Source of the DNA: Pilaira anomala
Lineage: Eukaryota; Mucoromycota; Mucoromycetes; Mucorales; Mucoraceae
Length of the DNA: 64,000 nt
Direction of reading: 5' to 3'
NCBI GenBank assembly: GCA_025716855.1
Contig: JAIXMQ010000023.1
Location: 248,001 to 312,000 of the forward strand
Shown: piece by piece, positions 1 through 11,569 of the stretch
How positions within the stretch are numbered: position 1 is the stretch's first letter
How the letters are laid out: each line of letters opens with the position of its first letter
Notes under the pieces: generated by a model
Told to the model about the DNA's origin: nothing
The model's database searches: none
What the model saw: only the letters and a program-made list of their open reading frames with translations
Program-made: the position numbers and the translations under genes

Positions 1-665
1 CGGAAGGTATTTATAGTATACAACAACAAATGTTTGTGTGTAGATCAATATCATTTTAAAGTTTGATTTCTCTCTCTCTCTCATCCACACGATATATTCC
101 ACGCACGTGGACATAGAACTTGTCGTTCATACAGTGCACACACACGATGGTCTTTCAGTAAGAAAACTGGGCGGCACAAATAAATATATTTTTATGACAT
201 TTTTCTCCTTATTATTATGTATTACCTCTTATATATTTTAAAATGTTATGTTAATGATGACACTCAAATGCTTTAGTTAGTGTTCCTTTTTTTTCTTTTT
301 TTTTTTTTCCATACCTTGTCACATCACATATACACATTAAAATGATGTAATTTGATTTTGATAAGAGAAAATGTAATGTAATATTAATAATAAAAAGTGC
401 GTGTACTTAAAAAAAAAAAACGTATGATGAGAAATTAGGTCTAAATACTTCATGTTTGTACATTGCATTAAAACAGGGAAATTTTCTTCTTTTTATGCAG
501 TATAAAAAGTAAAAATAACTTGAAAAGAAATCTATGAATGGTTTATATAAAGCGTTTGCTTTTTTTTTTTAAAGAAAAAAATCTAATATATAAGCAACTT
601 GGGCATTATATAATATATATATTTATTACTGAAACAGAGAGAAAGGGTGTAAGAAAAAAAATTTT
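1..665. other. intergenic, no gene seen
   Basis: AT-rich spacer holding a short CT run near position 70, several T and A homopolymers and no credible reading frame. It lies downstream of the dehydrogenase stop codon, so part of it is probably that gene's 3' UTR. Confidence 0.6.
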
Positions 666-2479
666 TTAACTGTGAGTGGGCATACTGACACTAGCCTTAG
701 TATGTTCAGAATCACTTTCCTTCCATAAGGCAGTAACAGTCTTGGGCTTAGTATAGAACTGAAGACCACTCTTTCCGTAGAAATTCATATCACCCAAGAT
801 AGACCCACGACTACCAGTGAAAGAGAAAGGAGGAACAGGAACAGGGATAGGCACATTGATACCTACCTGTCCAACATCAATCTCGTGTTCAAACTTACGA
901 GCACTAGGTCCAGAGTTAGTGAAGACAGCAGTACCGTTACCATAAGGGTTCTTATTAATCAATTCAATAGCATCATCTAAAGTATCTACATTAAGTGTAA
1001 CCAAGACAGGTCCAAAGATTTCTTCACGGTAACATTCCATATCTGTCTTGACATCCGTGATCAAAGTAGGTCCAACAAAGTTACCCTTTTCATACCCCTT
1101 GACAACAACACCACGACCATCCAAGACCAAGTTAGCGCCTTCATCTTGTCCACTCTGGATCAAACGTTCAATACGTTCCTTGGATTGAACCGTAATCACT
1201 GGTCCAACATCGGTCTCAGGATCCATACCGAATCCAACCTTGAGCTCACGAGCACGTTGTGCTAATTCAGGTAACCATTCTTTTGTCTCTCCAACACAAA
1301 CTAAAGTGCTTAATGCCATACAACGTTGACCTGCAGCACCAAAAGCAGCACCAGCAATAGCGTTCAATGCAGATTGCTTGTTAGCATCAGGTAAAAGCAC
1401 AGCATGGTTCTTGGCCCCCAAGTTGGCTTGAACTCGCTTACCGTTAGCATTACCACGTGTATAGATATGTTCACCAGCACGATCGGAACCAACAAATGAA
1501 ATTGCCTTGATCTCGGGCTCATCACAGATATAGTTGACACAATCAACTGCACCATGAACAACGTTCAAGACACCATCAGGTACACCGGCTTCCGCTGCTA
1601 ACTTGGCCAACATCATCATAGCGCCTGGATCACGTTCAGAGGGCTTCATGATGATAGAGTTACCAGCTGCAATAGCCAAAGGGAACATCCAAAGAGGGAT
1701 CATGGCAGGGAAATTGAAAGGACAAATACCTGCAACAACACCTAAAGGTTCACGATACATATCTATACATAAAAAAACATAAGTAAAAAAAAAAAAAAAA
1801 AAAAAAAAAGAGAGATAGATAATGGCTGTGTAAAACAAACTTACATGTTTCCATATCTTTTGCAACTGTTAACTTTTCACCCATCAACATATTCGTAAGA
1901 GCACAAGCTTGTTCAACCACTTGAAGACCACGGAAGACATCTCCTTTAGCATCAGCAAAAGTTTTACCTTGTTCATACACAATGTTCTCTGCAATAGCAT
2001 CATGGTTTTGACGAATCAAGTATTGTAAATCAATCATGACCTTTTGACGAGCCAAGACTGTGGTCTTTTTCCATTCACGAGCTGCTTCCTTGGCAGAGGC
2101 CGTGGCTTCTCTTAATTCTTCCGGTGTGGTTTCAGGTACATAACTAATTAATTCTTGTGTAGCCTATTTGCGTCTCGGGTTGATAAGTAAAAAAAAAATC
2201 AATCGATATTAGTTTTATATATATATATATATACTTACAGGGTTACGAAGTTCAATCCATTTCTCGGTCTTTGATTCAACAAATTTACCGTTAATATAAT
2301 TCTTGACGGTTTCAACACCTGAAATTCTTTGTAAAGCAGGGAACTGGGTACTAAATGCTCTACGAGCAAAGGGTGTAGTTCTAATATATCACATCAGTCA
2401 TTTTGTTTCTTTCTTTCTTTCTTTCTTTATTTACCTTTGAATAGAAGTAGAAGAAGCTCTTAAAAAAGAAGACAGCATT
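666..2479 (-). CDS. methylmalonate-semialdehyde dehydrogenase (mitochondrial), apparent frameshift in exon 1
   Basis: CoA-acylating ALDH6-family enzyme of valine, thymine and beta-alanine catabolism, converting methylmalonate semialdehyde to propionyl-CoA in the mitochondrial matrix. Exons by minus-strand order: 2479-2435, 2380-2239, 2163-1845, 1762-666, about 533 residues, the usual family length. The catalytic cysteine sits in [10 protein letters not shown] at about residue 316; other marks are [19 protein letters not shown], the nucleotide-binding [12 protein letters not shown] and EEIFGPVL. Exon 1 as written is 45 nt and puts exon 2 out of frame. If it were 44 nt (one fewer base at the TTAAAGAGC stretch) the N-terminus would read [15 protein letters not shown] and continue into [14 protein letters not shown], a typical mitochondrial presequence. 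The in-frame codon just upstream in the required frame is TAA, so no alternative start rescues it. A sequencing indel or a real lesion are both possible. The family call is very secure; the 5' end is not. Confidence 0.9.
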
Positions 2480-3013
2480 TTTTTTTTTTTTTTCAAGAAC
2501 GTGAGAAAAAAAAAAAAAAAAGAAAATGTTTTTTTTTACCCCGTTTTTTTTTTGTATTTAAAGGAAATACCGTGCGAAAAAAAAGAAAAAAAAAAAACTG
2601 CATAAAGTAATAAGGTTTGGAAGTAACTGTGACTGTATTGTAATCTTTTGTTTAACAAAAACCCTTTTTTATACAATCATCTCTATAAAATAAATTGACA
2701 TGATTTGTGTGTACATGGTTAAACCATAATACGAGTTTGATAAACAAATATACGTATGAACCTATGTCAAATCATGAAAAAAAAAATTAACAGTTGTCTA
2801 TCTACAAGTTCTTTATAAAGGCGTGAGAAGTAATGCTAAATAACAAATATGTGTTACTTTTAGCCGCGTAACCAAAATATACACACCGGTTAAATGTACA
2901 AGAAAAATAATATAAAGAGATGATTTGCAATGTTTTTATGTATGTATATGCTTGTTGAAATTTATAGTTATAATTTTATACTGAGAGATTACTTTTCTAT
3001 GTGTGCGTGTGTG

Positions 3014-3049
<36 letters not shown>

Positions 3050-3068
3050 ATTATAAATCCTTTATATA
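2480..3068. other. intergenic spacer with compound microsatellite
   Basis: Promoter-side spacer between the dehydrogenase start and the 3' end of the GGA gene. It contains poly-A/T runs and a compound (TG)n(AG)n microsatellite at about 3001-3049. No coding segment is evident; short frames crossing the microsatellite are low-complexity. Confidence 0.6.
3001..3049. repeat. compound microsatellite (TG)n(AG)n
   Basis: About 14 TG dinucleotides (one interrupted by C) pass directly into about 10 AG dinucleotides. It lies just 3' of the GGA stop codon at 3069, on its transcribed side, so it may fall in the 3' UTR. Confidence 0.9.
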
Positions 3069-5162
3069 TTAATTTTCATGATAGACACCAGTTTGTTCCA
3101 TTTCGACACCAAATTGTTCATATGTTACTTTATAACGAAGACGCAAATTATCCTAAAATAAAAGTGATTAATTATTTTTTTTCGTTACAGGTAAATATAT
3201 GTATATCTCTGCTGTACCTGACTAGGATTATCAATCGTAATGGATTGAGTTACCATACTATCAGATTTAGGAGGTACAGAGTCTGAAGAGACTGGACTCA
3301 TCTTTAAGTTCATAGTCTTGGGTGCCGCTAATAGTAACGTCATTTTATCCATAGGTGCTGTAGATTTATTAGAATAATAAGCTTTCATCTTATATGTTGG
3401 ACTTGAGCTATATACATCCAATCGAACCACTAATCCATTCTTATTTATCAAATCAACTATAATAAAGCACGTTTAAGCAAACACATTTAAATATATATAT
3501 ATATAGATTATCATAACTTACTTGATTTTTGAACAGTATTAGGTTTAGGTTTAGGTGATGAAATCATAATAGGAGATGAAGAAGGTGAACAGGTTTTACT
3601 CAAGTTGGGACTTTCAGGAAGCGTATTTTTTTGTATAGATTGTGATAATAAATCAAACGGATCAGCACCAGTGTTCGTTGTATGTGTCACATTGGCTTTT
3701 ACACCGAAAATATCGCTTAATTCATCTATAGGATGTTGCGGCTGCTTCGATCCTGCTGGAGGAGAAGGAGAATCGGATAAATCATTAACCTCATCATCTA
3801 AATCAATTAAGCTAATGGCTTGAGGAGGAGCATTTGAGAAACTATCACTCTTGAATTTTCCACTGATATCATATTCTGTATCATAATTCCCATTCTTTAC
3901 ATCTTGATATTTTAAAATCACACCTTTAATGATCGTTTTCACTTCGTTTAATAGCTCTAATTTCTCACTATCTTCTTCTTCTTTCAACATGTTCTTTATC
4001 TTTGGTAAAGAACTCTCACATGCATTCTTTAATTCTTCCATCGTTCCTTCTTCATCAATCTTGTCTCCCTTCTTCATATTATCCAACATTTCGTATAATA
4101 ATCGTGCTTTATTTTGAATCTTGTGTAACTCTTCTGCAAATTTTTCTTTGAAATTCGTCTGATGTTTTTGGTCCTATGTGTGTGAGAAAAAAAAAAAAAA
4201 TACATTTAGTCCCTGCCTTTGTGTAATTTACTCTTTCTCTCTTTATTTACATAGCCAGTCATGATCTTCATTAATTTGTTGGCTTCTACTAAATCTTGAG
4301 GTCTTCCTCTTCTAATTAATTCTTGTAATTTCTAAAAAATGATTTAAATAAATATGCCTTTTTTTTTTTAAGAAAAAAAAGATTAGAATTCTTACTTACA
4401 GCTGCCTTTGCAATTCGATCTTCTTCTTCCAACTCTAATGCGGATTTCAAAGCCTTTTTTAAAGAATATATATATTTTTTAGTAAAAAAAAAAAACTTTT
4501 TTACACGTGTTAGGAAAATATAAAAACGGTATGTTTACCTCAGTTGGTGCCAAAGCGGCGACTGAAGAATCACGAAGTTCAGGAAATTGATAGCCTAAAC
4601 AAACAATACATGTTAAAAAAAAAAACTCCCGGGAACTGGTAAAAAAATAATAATAATTACCTTTAAACTTTAACAATTTATACATGTCTTTAATATGATG
4701 CATATCATCTTTATACCGAGACAATTCAGCTAATGCAACTTTCCATTCCTTAATCAAATATAAAATACGATCCATGACAGGATTCGCAAGAAATTGTTGA
4801 GGAGGAACATAATCGAAATGATTCCATTGATTCTCGGGTGCAGATTGAACTGGGTTAGGAGCATATCTAGCTGGTGGTCTTTCGGGAAATCTACGAACAA
4901 GGGCATTTAAAAATTCCTTGCTTGCTATTTGAAGATGAAATGGGTATCCACAATTCTTTACACAATTATCCAATAACTAAAAAATACAACTTATTAAAAA
5001 GTCGTTCTCTCTCTCTCATTCGTTTTTTTTTTCTTCTAACTTACAGTCAATGCCAGCATGGCTTGATTTGATCTTGTACTATTTACAAGACGTACAATAG
5101 CTTGTGCTGCAATTCGTGGTCTGATATATTTTGTAATATAAATACATTGAAAAAAAAAATTG

Positions 5163-5199
<37 letters not shown>

Positions 5200-5451
5200 A
5201 CGCACTACCTTGTTTTTTATTGATCGTCTCACAGATCTCAATATTAACTGCCAAGTTAGGATCGAAACGAGAAGGGCTACATGCTCTCTCTAAAACATGC
5301 TTGTCATTAGTTTTCAAAAAAGTTATAATAAAAAAGTTTTTTTTTTTTTTTTAAAGAGAAAATTTTTTTATTAAAAAAAAAAAAGAGATATTTATTTTCT
5401 CTCCTTCCCTCTCTCTCTCTTACCAATTAAAACTGGTAAAGAATATAGCAT
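3069..5451 (-). CDS. GGA-type clathrin adaptor (VHS-GAT-ear)
   Basis: Monomeric trans-Golgi clathrin adaptor that sorts cargo to the vacuole/endosome. Ten exons keep frame: 5451-5424, 5289-5202, 5120-5045, 4976-4661, 4594-4539, 4453-4400, 4331-4251, 4173-3522, 3456-3218, 3152-3069, about 557 residues, close to yeast Gga proteins. The VHS domain covers roughly residues 1-140, starting MLYSLPVLIERACSPSRFDP and continuing DPNLAVNIEICETINKKQGS. The GAT helical bundle follows (about 185-310; LQELIRRGRPQDLVEANKLM, then a helix ending NKARLLYEML). An acidic/Ser-rich hinge with LIDLDDEVNDLSDSP, a clathrin-box-like LIDLDDE, leads to a gamma-ear domain (about 435-557; VLKYQ.. upstream, VTQSITIDNPSQ, LRLRYKVTYEQFG). 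The start leaves almost nothing before the first VHS helix, so a missed upstream exon is possible. The 5' end is divergent from the Dsc3-like gene with a 220-bp shared promoter region. Confidence 0.9.
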
Positions 5452-5671
5452 AATGTTACTATACAAGTGGTAATATATATTTAAAACCACAAAAAAAAAT
5501 CGAGGAAAGAAGAAGAGAAAAAGAGAGAAAGGAAAACAAAACTGACGGTTTATATTTCCAGGTTGTTTAAAATCGGAAATACAAATAAATACAGTAGTAC
5601 ACATAATACACACTCCCCTCCATTCTATTTCAAACCTCTCTCTTTTCTTACAAAAAAAAAACTTGGCATAA

Positions 5672-6571
5672 ATGGAACCCGATGAGTACTACGAAACTGT
5701 TGAACTGCATATACGATGGTCTGAAAGACAAGACTTGGTATTTAACGTACCAGTGGAAGAAACAATATACGCTATTAAACAAAAAGTTCGTTTCTTTTTT
5801 TTTTTCTTTCTGCAACATACAAACTTATTTTTGCTTTTCTCTCTCTTTTTAGATTAAGCAATCGTCAAGTAGGACTGAAAACAAATATATTCGATTAATT
5901 CATAACGGACGAGTACTAGAAGATGGCAAAACATTAAAAGACTATCATATTGGAAAGATAAATATAACTTCTTCAAAGGCAAAGTTAGAACCGCCTGCTC
6001 CTGTTTATTTTCACTGTTCATTATCTGATTATACTCCAGAAAATCCTAGCTTAAAAAATGTTGGTCTTTTACGGTTAAAATATATATATATATATATATA
6101 TATTATCACTTGATTAAGCTAATTTATTATTTTACAATATAGAATCAACCACAAATGATACCACCGACCGGCTTTGATAGATTAAGAGAATCAGGATTTA
6201 CAGAGGAAGATATCAGGAATATCAGAACTCAATTTCATCGATTACATGGTACGCCATTTGAAGAAGGTCCAACTGAAGAAGCAAGAAATTTGGAAGAACA
6301 ATGGATGGATAATACAGGCGAAACATTACCTGATGGAAGTAAAGTGGTTTTCTTCATTTTAAATCATTCTATACATATATATTAACGTTTCATATTAGCA
6401 ATACAAGGAACATATAAAGAAATGTTATGGGGACTTATGCTTGGTTTCTTTCTAGGTATCATTTGTTTTTTTTGGTTCCGAGAATCTGTATTTTCTAGAA
6501 GACACCAAATGGGTATTATTGCTGGTATTCTAATAAATATTTCTTTTGGTGTTTTACGTGTTTACTATTAA
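5672..6571 (+). CDS. Dsc3-like ubiquitin-like membrane protein (DUF2407 family)
   Basis: Likely subunit 3 of the Golgi Dsc E3 ubiquitin ligase complex (quality control and SREBP cleavage in fission yeast and Aspergillus). Exons 5672-5785, 5853-6059, 6143-6338, 6399-6571 give about 229 residues. The N-terminal about 80 residues are a ubiquitin-like fold (VELHIRWSERQDLVFNVPVE, then YIRLIHNGRVLEDGKTLKDY). A second conserved block, GFDRLRESGFTEEDIRNIR, is the DUF2407 C-terminal signature, followed by two hydrophobic segments (MLWGLMLGFFLGIICFFWF and GIIAGILINISFGVL) that anchor the protein. Every splice junction keeps phase. It is followed head-to-tail by the polyprenol reductase after only 96 bp. 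The family is clear; membership of a Dsc complex is inferred from homology. Confidence 0.85.
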
Positions 6572-6667
6572 AAAATAAAATAAAAAATTGTACTCCTCCT
6601 CCTCCTCCTCCTCTCACACAACACTCCCTGGCGGTTTTTCTCTCTTTTTATTTATTTACAAAAAAAA

Positions 6668-7570
6668 ATGTTTTTAATCAATTTTATAACGTGTTGTTTA
6701 ATCTTATTGACTCTATTAAGTATATGTGCTAAAAAATTACATGAATTACAAGCTTCCGTTTTATCCTATGGAAAATTAAACTTACATAACCATAAAAAAC
6801 CAACTACTTTCTGGGCAACGCAATTAGCAAAACTGACTGTACCAAAGCACTACTTTAGTCACTTTTATCTTGTGGGCCTAGTCTTTGCTTTCGTTTGTAT
6901 ACTTGAACTAGCCTATTTACAATACTACCAACACCCTTTCCTTTTGATCGCTTTATTACAACATTACGATTCAATGAACCGAACACATGTCCTCGAATGG
7001 CAATCGTGTATCATCGGTTTGACCTTGCTCACACTCCACTTATCTCGACGTGTTTATGAATCTTTCTGGATCGAAAAGCCTTCAAAGACAGCAACAATGC
7101 ATCTATCTCATTACTTAATCGGTATTGGATTTTATGGCGCCATGGTATTTGGTACCTGGCTTGAAGGTCTTTCAAATTTTTATGAATATCAACCACTACA
7201 ACCCTTCCCTATTACAACCTACATAGCCATCCTCTTATTTATGTATGCATCCTATCATCAATACCAATGTCATGTCATTTTAGCTTCGCTCAGAAAAGAT
7301 ACCGACACAGAAGGCTATAAAATTCCTAGAGGAGATTGGTTTGAATGGATCGTCACTCCTCATTATTTTGCAGACATCTTAATCTATCTTTCTCTCTGTA
7401 TACTCTATCGATTCCAAAGTTATATCTTAAATGCAGGTCTCATTTGGACCGTCGTCAACCTTTCTATCGTATCCAATGAAACAAATACTTGGTATCATCT
7501 CCACTTTCCGGCTGAAAAATATAATCTTGCCTTTCCTAAAGGTCGTTGGAGAATTATGCCTGGTTATTAA
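6668..7570 (+). CDS. polyprenol reductase (SRD5A3/Dfg10 family)
   Basis: ER enzyme of the steroid 5-alpha-reductase family that supplies dolichol from polyprenol for N-glycosylation. Single exon, 300 residues, in line with SRD5A3/Dfg10 homologues. About six hydrophobic segments are visible. Family marks lie in the C-terminal half: YKIPRGDWFEWIVTPHYFAD, then SIVSNETNTWYHLHFPAEK and the terminal FPKGRWRIMPGY. The N-terminus LINFITCCLILLTLLSI is a membrane anchor rather than a cleaved signal. The start codon follows A-rich sequence and is the first in frame. The gene converges on mitochondrial uS19. Confidence 0.9.
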   Translation: MFLINFITCCLILLTLLSICAKKLHELQASVLSYGKLNLHNHKKPTTFWATQLAKLTVPKHYFSHFYLVGLVFAFVCILELAYLQYYQHPFLLIALLQHYDSMNRTHVLEWQSCIIGLTLLTLHLSRRVYESFWIEKPSKTATMHLSHYLIGIGFYGAMVFGTWLEGLSNFYEYQPLQPFPITTYIAILLFMYASYHQYQCHVILASLRKDTDTEGYKIPRGDWFEWIVTPHYFADILIYLSLCILYRFQSYILNAGLIWTVVNLSIVSNETNTWYHLHFPAEKYNLAFPKGRWRIMPGY

Positions 7571-7760
7571 ATATATGTATATATATATAAAAAGTATAGT
7601 AACTGCATGAAATAAATTAGATAAATAAAAAAAAAGTAATTTGTTTTCTAGATTTTTTATTGTACAAAAAGGTGTGTGTAAGTTGTGTGTGTAAAGCGTA
7701 TATGTGAGTGTCTGAAGTGTGTGTGTGTGTTGGTTGAAATATGCGTATATTTTGGTGCGT

Positions 7761-8096
7761 TTACTTGTTCTTGGTAAAACGGTAAGAGAATCTTTGTCTA
7801 GTAAAAGCAAATTCTCCCAACTTATGTCCAATCATCTCTTCAGTAACATGAACTGGTAAATAATCCTTTCCGTTATGTACTAAAAACTTGAGTCCAACAA
7901 AAGACGGTAAAATTGTACAACTACGAGCTATATTTTTCATATTAGTTTTTTTTTTTTTTCGTTGTTTTTTTTCCCTGTATTTTATATATATATATATATA
8001 TGTACCTTGGGTAGCGATAGGTGTACCGGCTTGAACTGCCTGTTTCAACCCAGGGAATGCTACAAAAAATGGACCTTTCCAAGCGGCACGAGGCAT
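7761..8096 (-). CDS. mitochondrial small-subunit ribosomal protein uS19
   Basis: Organellar uS19 of the mitoribosomal small subunit. Two exons, 8096-8006 and 7927-7761, give 85 residues. The protein starts [12 protein letters not shown] and carries the conserved uS19 core [20 protein letters not shown] followed by [17 protein letters not shown]. The short length and lack of the cytosolic eS15 N-terminal extension favour a mitochondrial or bacterial-type protein. The intron contains a TA repeat and a T/A tract. A longer conceptual read-through with TYIYIYI is intron sequence. Confidence 0.9.
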   Translation of the reverse strand: MPRAAWKGPFFVAFPGLKQAVQAGTPIATQGTYIYIYIKYREKKQRKKKKTNMKNIARSCTILPSFVGLKFLVHNGKDYLPVHVTEEMIGHKLGEFAFTRQRFSYRFTKNK

Positions 8097-8409
8097 ATTC
8101 AAATAGATAATAAAAGAAGAGAAGAAGGGAGGGGGTTGTTTCTTTTTGATTTGCTTCAAGGAAAGCCACCCCGGCTATGTGACGGTTTCTTCTACAATAC
8201 CTTATTGGAAATGCAAAATGATGTCTTGTTGCTTGCTGGTATTTTACAATGCCCGCTGTCGTTGGTACTACTTACACAATCAATTGTGACAGATATATCA
8301 GAGAGATCAATAAACTGCAGTTGTCAAAGGGAAAATTCAGCCAAAAACGTAAAAGATTTTTTAATAACGTTCATTGAAATGTACCTCTACTTTATGTGAA
8401 AAATATAAT
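8097..8409. other. intergenic, no gene seen
   Basis: Upstream of uS19m. A longer plus-strand open frame runs through it but is antisense to the uS19m promoter, lacks any recognisable domain and is probably chance. The recognisable pseudogene copy begins at its right edge. Confidence 0.5.
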
Positions 8410-8835
8410 GGAGAGTAACGCTATAGGTTTAAGGATGTTTTACACAGTTTCTTTAACATTTCACTCTTGTAAATAAATATTGTCTTTTTCACTATCTTTC
8501 AGTGAGGCCTGGATACGCATTGCCTCCTTTTTGGCTTATCAGCCCCCTTATTAGTGAAAGGACCTTTATGGCTACTTGAGAAACGTTGACGGCTATTCAT
8601 TTAATATTCACGAAGGCTATTATATGATAACTTTACAATGACTATGTACCAAAAATAGTCCAACATCACAAATAATTACATCCGTAGAATTTCCTCAAAC
8701 GATAACTGAGGTAGACTGGAAAGTTTGAATGAAAAAAACAAAATTTGGGTCCAAATAATGATGAAGTATATCTAAGAACTGATGGTCCTAAAGATAAAGG
8801 GGATTTCCCCCACCTATACAAACACCAATTAATAA
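8410..8835 (+). pseudogene. decayed copy of the DUF3472 gene (3' half)
   Basis: This stretch matches, with many substitutions and indels, the coding strand of the intact DUF3472 gene at 31247-32020. Visible matches include the region around TTGCCTCCTTTTTGGCTTAT at 8520 and GGTCCTAAAGATAAAGGG near 8786, which in the intact gene encodes GPKDKG just before the stop. The copy also carries a post-stop match, AATAAATAAAATATTACATC. Frameshifts and in-frame stops break every frame, so it cannot make the protein. The orientation is opposite to the parent. Confidence 0.85.
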
Positions 8836-9095
8836 ATAAAATATTACATCACCCGTAGATTTTGATTATTTTATCTTTTACTCACTCAATCTCTTTTCTT
8901 TTTCTTTTTCGAGCTTATTCTAGAATTTTTTTTTTTTATTATTATCTAGAATATGATGCTCTTAAAGCTTTATTGAAAAGAAAGCTTCCTCAAAACGAGT
9001 GGGCCAAAGAACACAAGTCGAAGTTTGTGGAACAACTAGAAAAAGAACTGGCCAAAGCGTATCATTTTCAATGTGTCAAGCTATCGAATGTCACA
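8836..9095 (+). pseudogene. decayed copy of the VTC4 5' region (SPX domain fragment)
   Basis: Continues the duplication into the gene that follows DUF3472 at the parental locus. From 8950 the copy reads [17 protein letters not shown] and [13 protein letters not shown], nearly identical to exon 2 of the intact VTC4 ([30 protein letters not shown]). The region of VTC4 exon 1 and most of intron 1 is missing. Coding similarity stops at about 9095, where foldback-repeat sequence (GGACTTTACTTTTGC) takes over. It is a truncated, non-functional fragment. Confidence 0.9.
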
Positions 9096-10666
9096 GAGGG
9101 ACTTTACTTTTGCAAGAAAAATTTACAGAGCTTAAAACCTAAAGTGGTGTAGTGAATACGTGGTGTATGTAGTTCCTTGGTGGTGCATTTAGTCACATCT
9201 ACACGCCCCAAATTTTAAGCCTTGGAAATCTTTCATGTCAAAGTAAAGTCCTTCAATATTAACTATTTTATTATACAATACGATATCCAGAAAATTTTAA
9301 ATTTAAATGGGTAGATGTTGTAATACAAAAATATAATTTTTTATATGTAAAAAATATACTTTTTCTAAGAAAAACTGTTTTCCTTACATGCACTACAAAT
9401 GGAGAGTGCATGTAGCGCAGTCTACATACACCTCGTTTTTCGGTCCCAGAAATTGAAATTTTGACAAAAAATACCTTCTTGTCAAAGTGAAGTCCCTCTA
9501 AATCAGATATTTCATTAAACAATATGATATACGGAAAGTGTAGAATTTGAAGGCGTATTTTTCTATATAATTTGATTTATATTATTAGAAACAGAAAATA
9601 TACTTGCCCTAACAAAAACTTTATTTCGTTTTCTGACAATAAACATAAATTATTGTTTTTACTTTGCTTTGATTTTTACATCATTCGAAAGAGCGCAAAA
9701 TTCTACATATGTTATTAAAAGGCCAAGCTTTAAAACCTTTTTAATCTAAAGATGTATGGATATTTCTGAATTTTGAAAAAATCCATAGGGGGGGACTAGC
9801 AAATTTTTCTAAAAAATGGAATTTTTTTCACAGCTTAAAAAAAATTAAAAATTAGAAATGCAGATATATCTTTGTATTTAAATGGTTTTAAAGTCTAGAC
9901 TTTTATTGATTTCTAAGGTATAATTTGACGCTCTTTCGAATGGTGTAAAGATAAAAGTAACATAATTATAAAGTTTAATAATCATTGCGAAAAAGCACAG
10001 CTTCTATTAGGGCATGTATATTTTTTATATATAAGATGATAAATCTAAATGCATAGAAATCTTAGTTTTTAAATTCTACATTTTTGGAATATAACATTGT
10101 CTAACAAAATACGTCTGTATCCTGATTTGGTTTTTTTCTTGTTTTTGGACCTAAAAATTGAGATTTGGGTCCAAATTTCTTTCTTTTCAAATTAAAATAT
10201 TTTATTTCACCTATTATATTATATAATATAATATACAATCGATGCAGAGTTTGAAGGCGCATCTTTCTATTGATTTAGAATTATTATTTTAGATATAAAA
10301 AATATACTTGCCCTAACAAAAACTGTATATCTTTTTTTCATAATACCTATAAATATTTGTTACTATTTTACTTTGATTTTTATATCATTAAAAAGAGCGT
10401 AAAAATTTACATATATCTTTAAAAATTTAAGCTTCAATAGCATTTCAATGTAAAGATACATATACATTTCTGATTTTTGAAAAAATCCAAAGGTAGGGGA
10501 TCGTTGATTTTTGGCTAAAAATGTAGTTTTTTCACTTTTTCCGATGATTTGATTGGCTCAAATTTATTTTCGCCACAACAAAAAAAAACATCGTTTTCTT
10601 AATCAAAAAAGACTAACGAAGGTCAATAAAACACAGAGAATAGCGTAAGGACTTTGCTACCATAAT
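9095..10666. mobile_element. foldback repeat element, copy A (left-truncated)
   Basis: Non-coding dispersed repeat sharing long stretches with 33458-34500 and 45967-47841. It contains alternating direct and inverted versions of one module marked by TATACTTGCCCTAACAAAAA (9600, 10303) and its inverted form near 10005. The right end (about 10545-10666) is the terminal inverted repeat: GATTTGATTGGCTCAAATTT, then CGAAGGTCAATAAAACAC, then GCGTAAGGACTTTGCTACCA. No left terminal repeat is present; the left edge is the junction with the VTC4 pseudogene and corresponds to about 46250 of copy C. A perfect 9-bp stem lies at 9386-9394/9405-9413. No transposase frame was seen. Confidence 0.8.
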
Positions 10667-11431
10667 AACCAGGTATTCTGGAAGGAAAATGTGCGGCTGA
10701 TGAAGTTTCTTGTAGTAAGAAATCCAGGTAAGTGATGTTTAATCTTTAACTACCCTCAAATAAATCATTTGTATTATTGAAACCTTCACTGGAAATATAA
10801 CTACATGCTTTTTTTTATATGTCTATCCACAAAAAAATATTTACAATAAATCAATAGGTTGAAGGAAAATTTCTATTCTTTTGCCTTAAAATAAAAAAAA
10901 GGGTGAGAAAATCAAATCATGGAATATATACTTGGGTCAAAAATATAAATAATTTTTGACGATATGTAGACTTTTTATCGTGAGACTTTAAAGCTCTCTT
11001 TTTACCTAAAGCAACGAGAAAATTAAAGTTTCTGCAAAACAGAAAAAAAAAACGTCCATGTGTCATTTTATAAATTGACTAAAATTTGTTTGTAATATGT
11101 AGGTAACAACATTTGCATAATATACCAGTTTACCGATGAACCTAATCGATCGACGCGAATAGTGTTTTTTTTATTACATATTGATAAAAGAATATAGTAT
11201 TTAAATCCGCTGTTTTTCTTTGATACGACTGCGCCGTTTATTATAATTAGCATCCCCTCATTTTTATATTCGGATAATGAAAATGAAGCAACATAATTTC
11301 AGGTGCAAGCTATGCGACGTATTTGATGATTCTTTAAATGATGCATCATATGTAGGTATACGAATGTTTTGACACCTGTCATACAGAAGAAGAAAAAAAT
11401 AAGTTTAATTATGTATGCACAACAATTGGTT

Positions 11432-11468
<37 letters not shown>

Positions 11469-11569
11469 ATATGTATTTAAAAGGTTAATGAACAAAAAAG
11501 TTTTGTGTATGAAACAATCAATTCTGGCGAAGATTGAAATTTTTTTATTTATTTTGCAAAAGAAGAGAC
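10667..11569. other. intergenic, no gene seen
   Basis: AT-rich spacer right of repeat copy A, including a run of about 31 A near 11437-11467. No conserved protein or RNA gene is apparent. The part near 11500-11569 is probably the 3' UTR of the reductase gene. Confidence 0.5.

Noticed and set aside
7942..8399. Overlapping long frames on both strands around the uS19m exon 1 and intron
   Set aside because: They are extended by the TA-repeat intron and antisense sequence; only the 85-residue uS19 reading has conserved content.
9271..9522. 83-codon minus-strand frame, with a similar one at 46433-46618
   Set aside because: Both are the same piece of the foldback repeat; similarity between them reflects the repeat, not a protein family.
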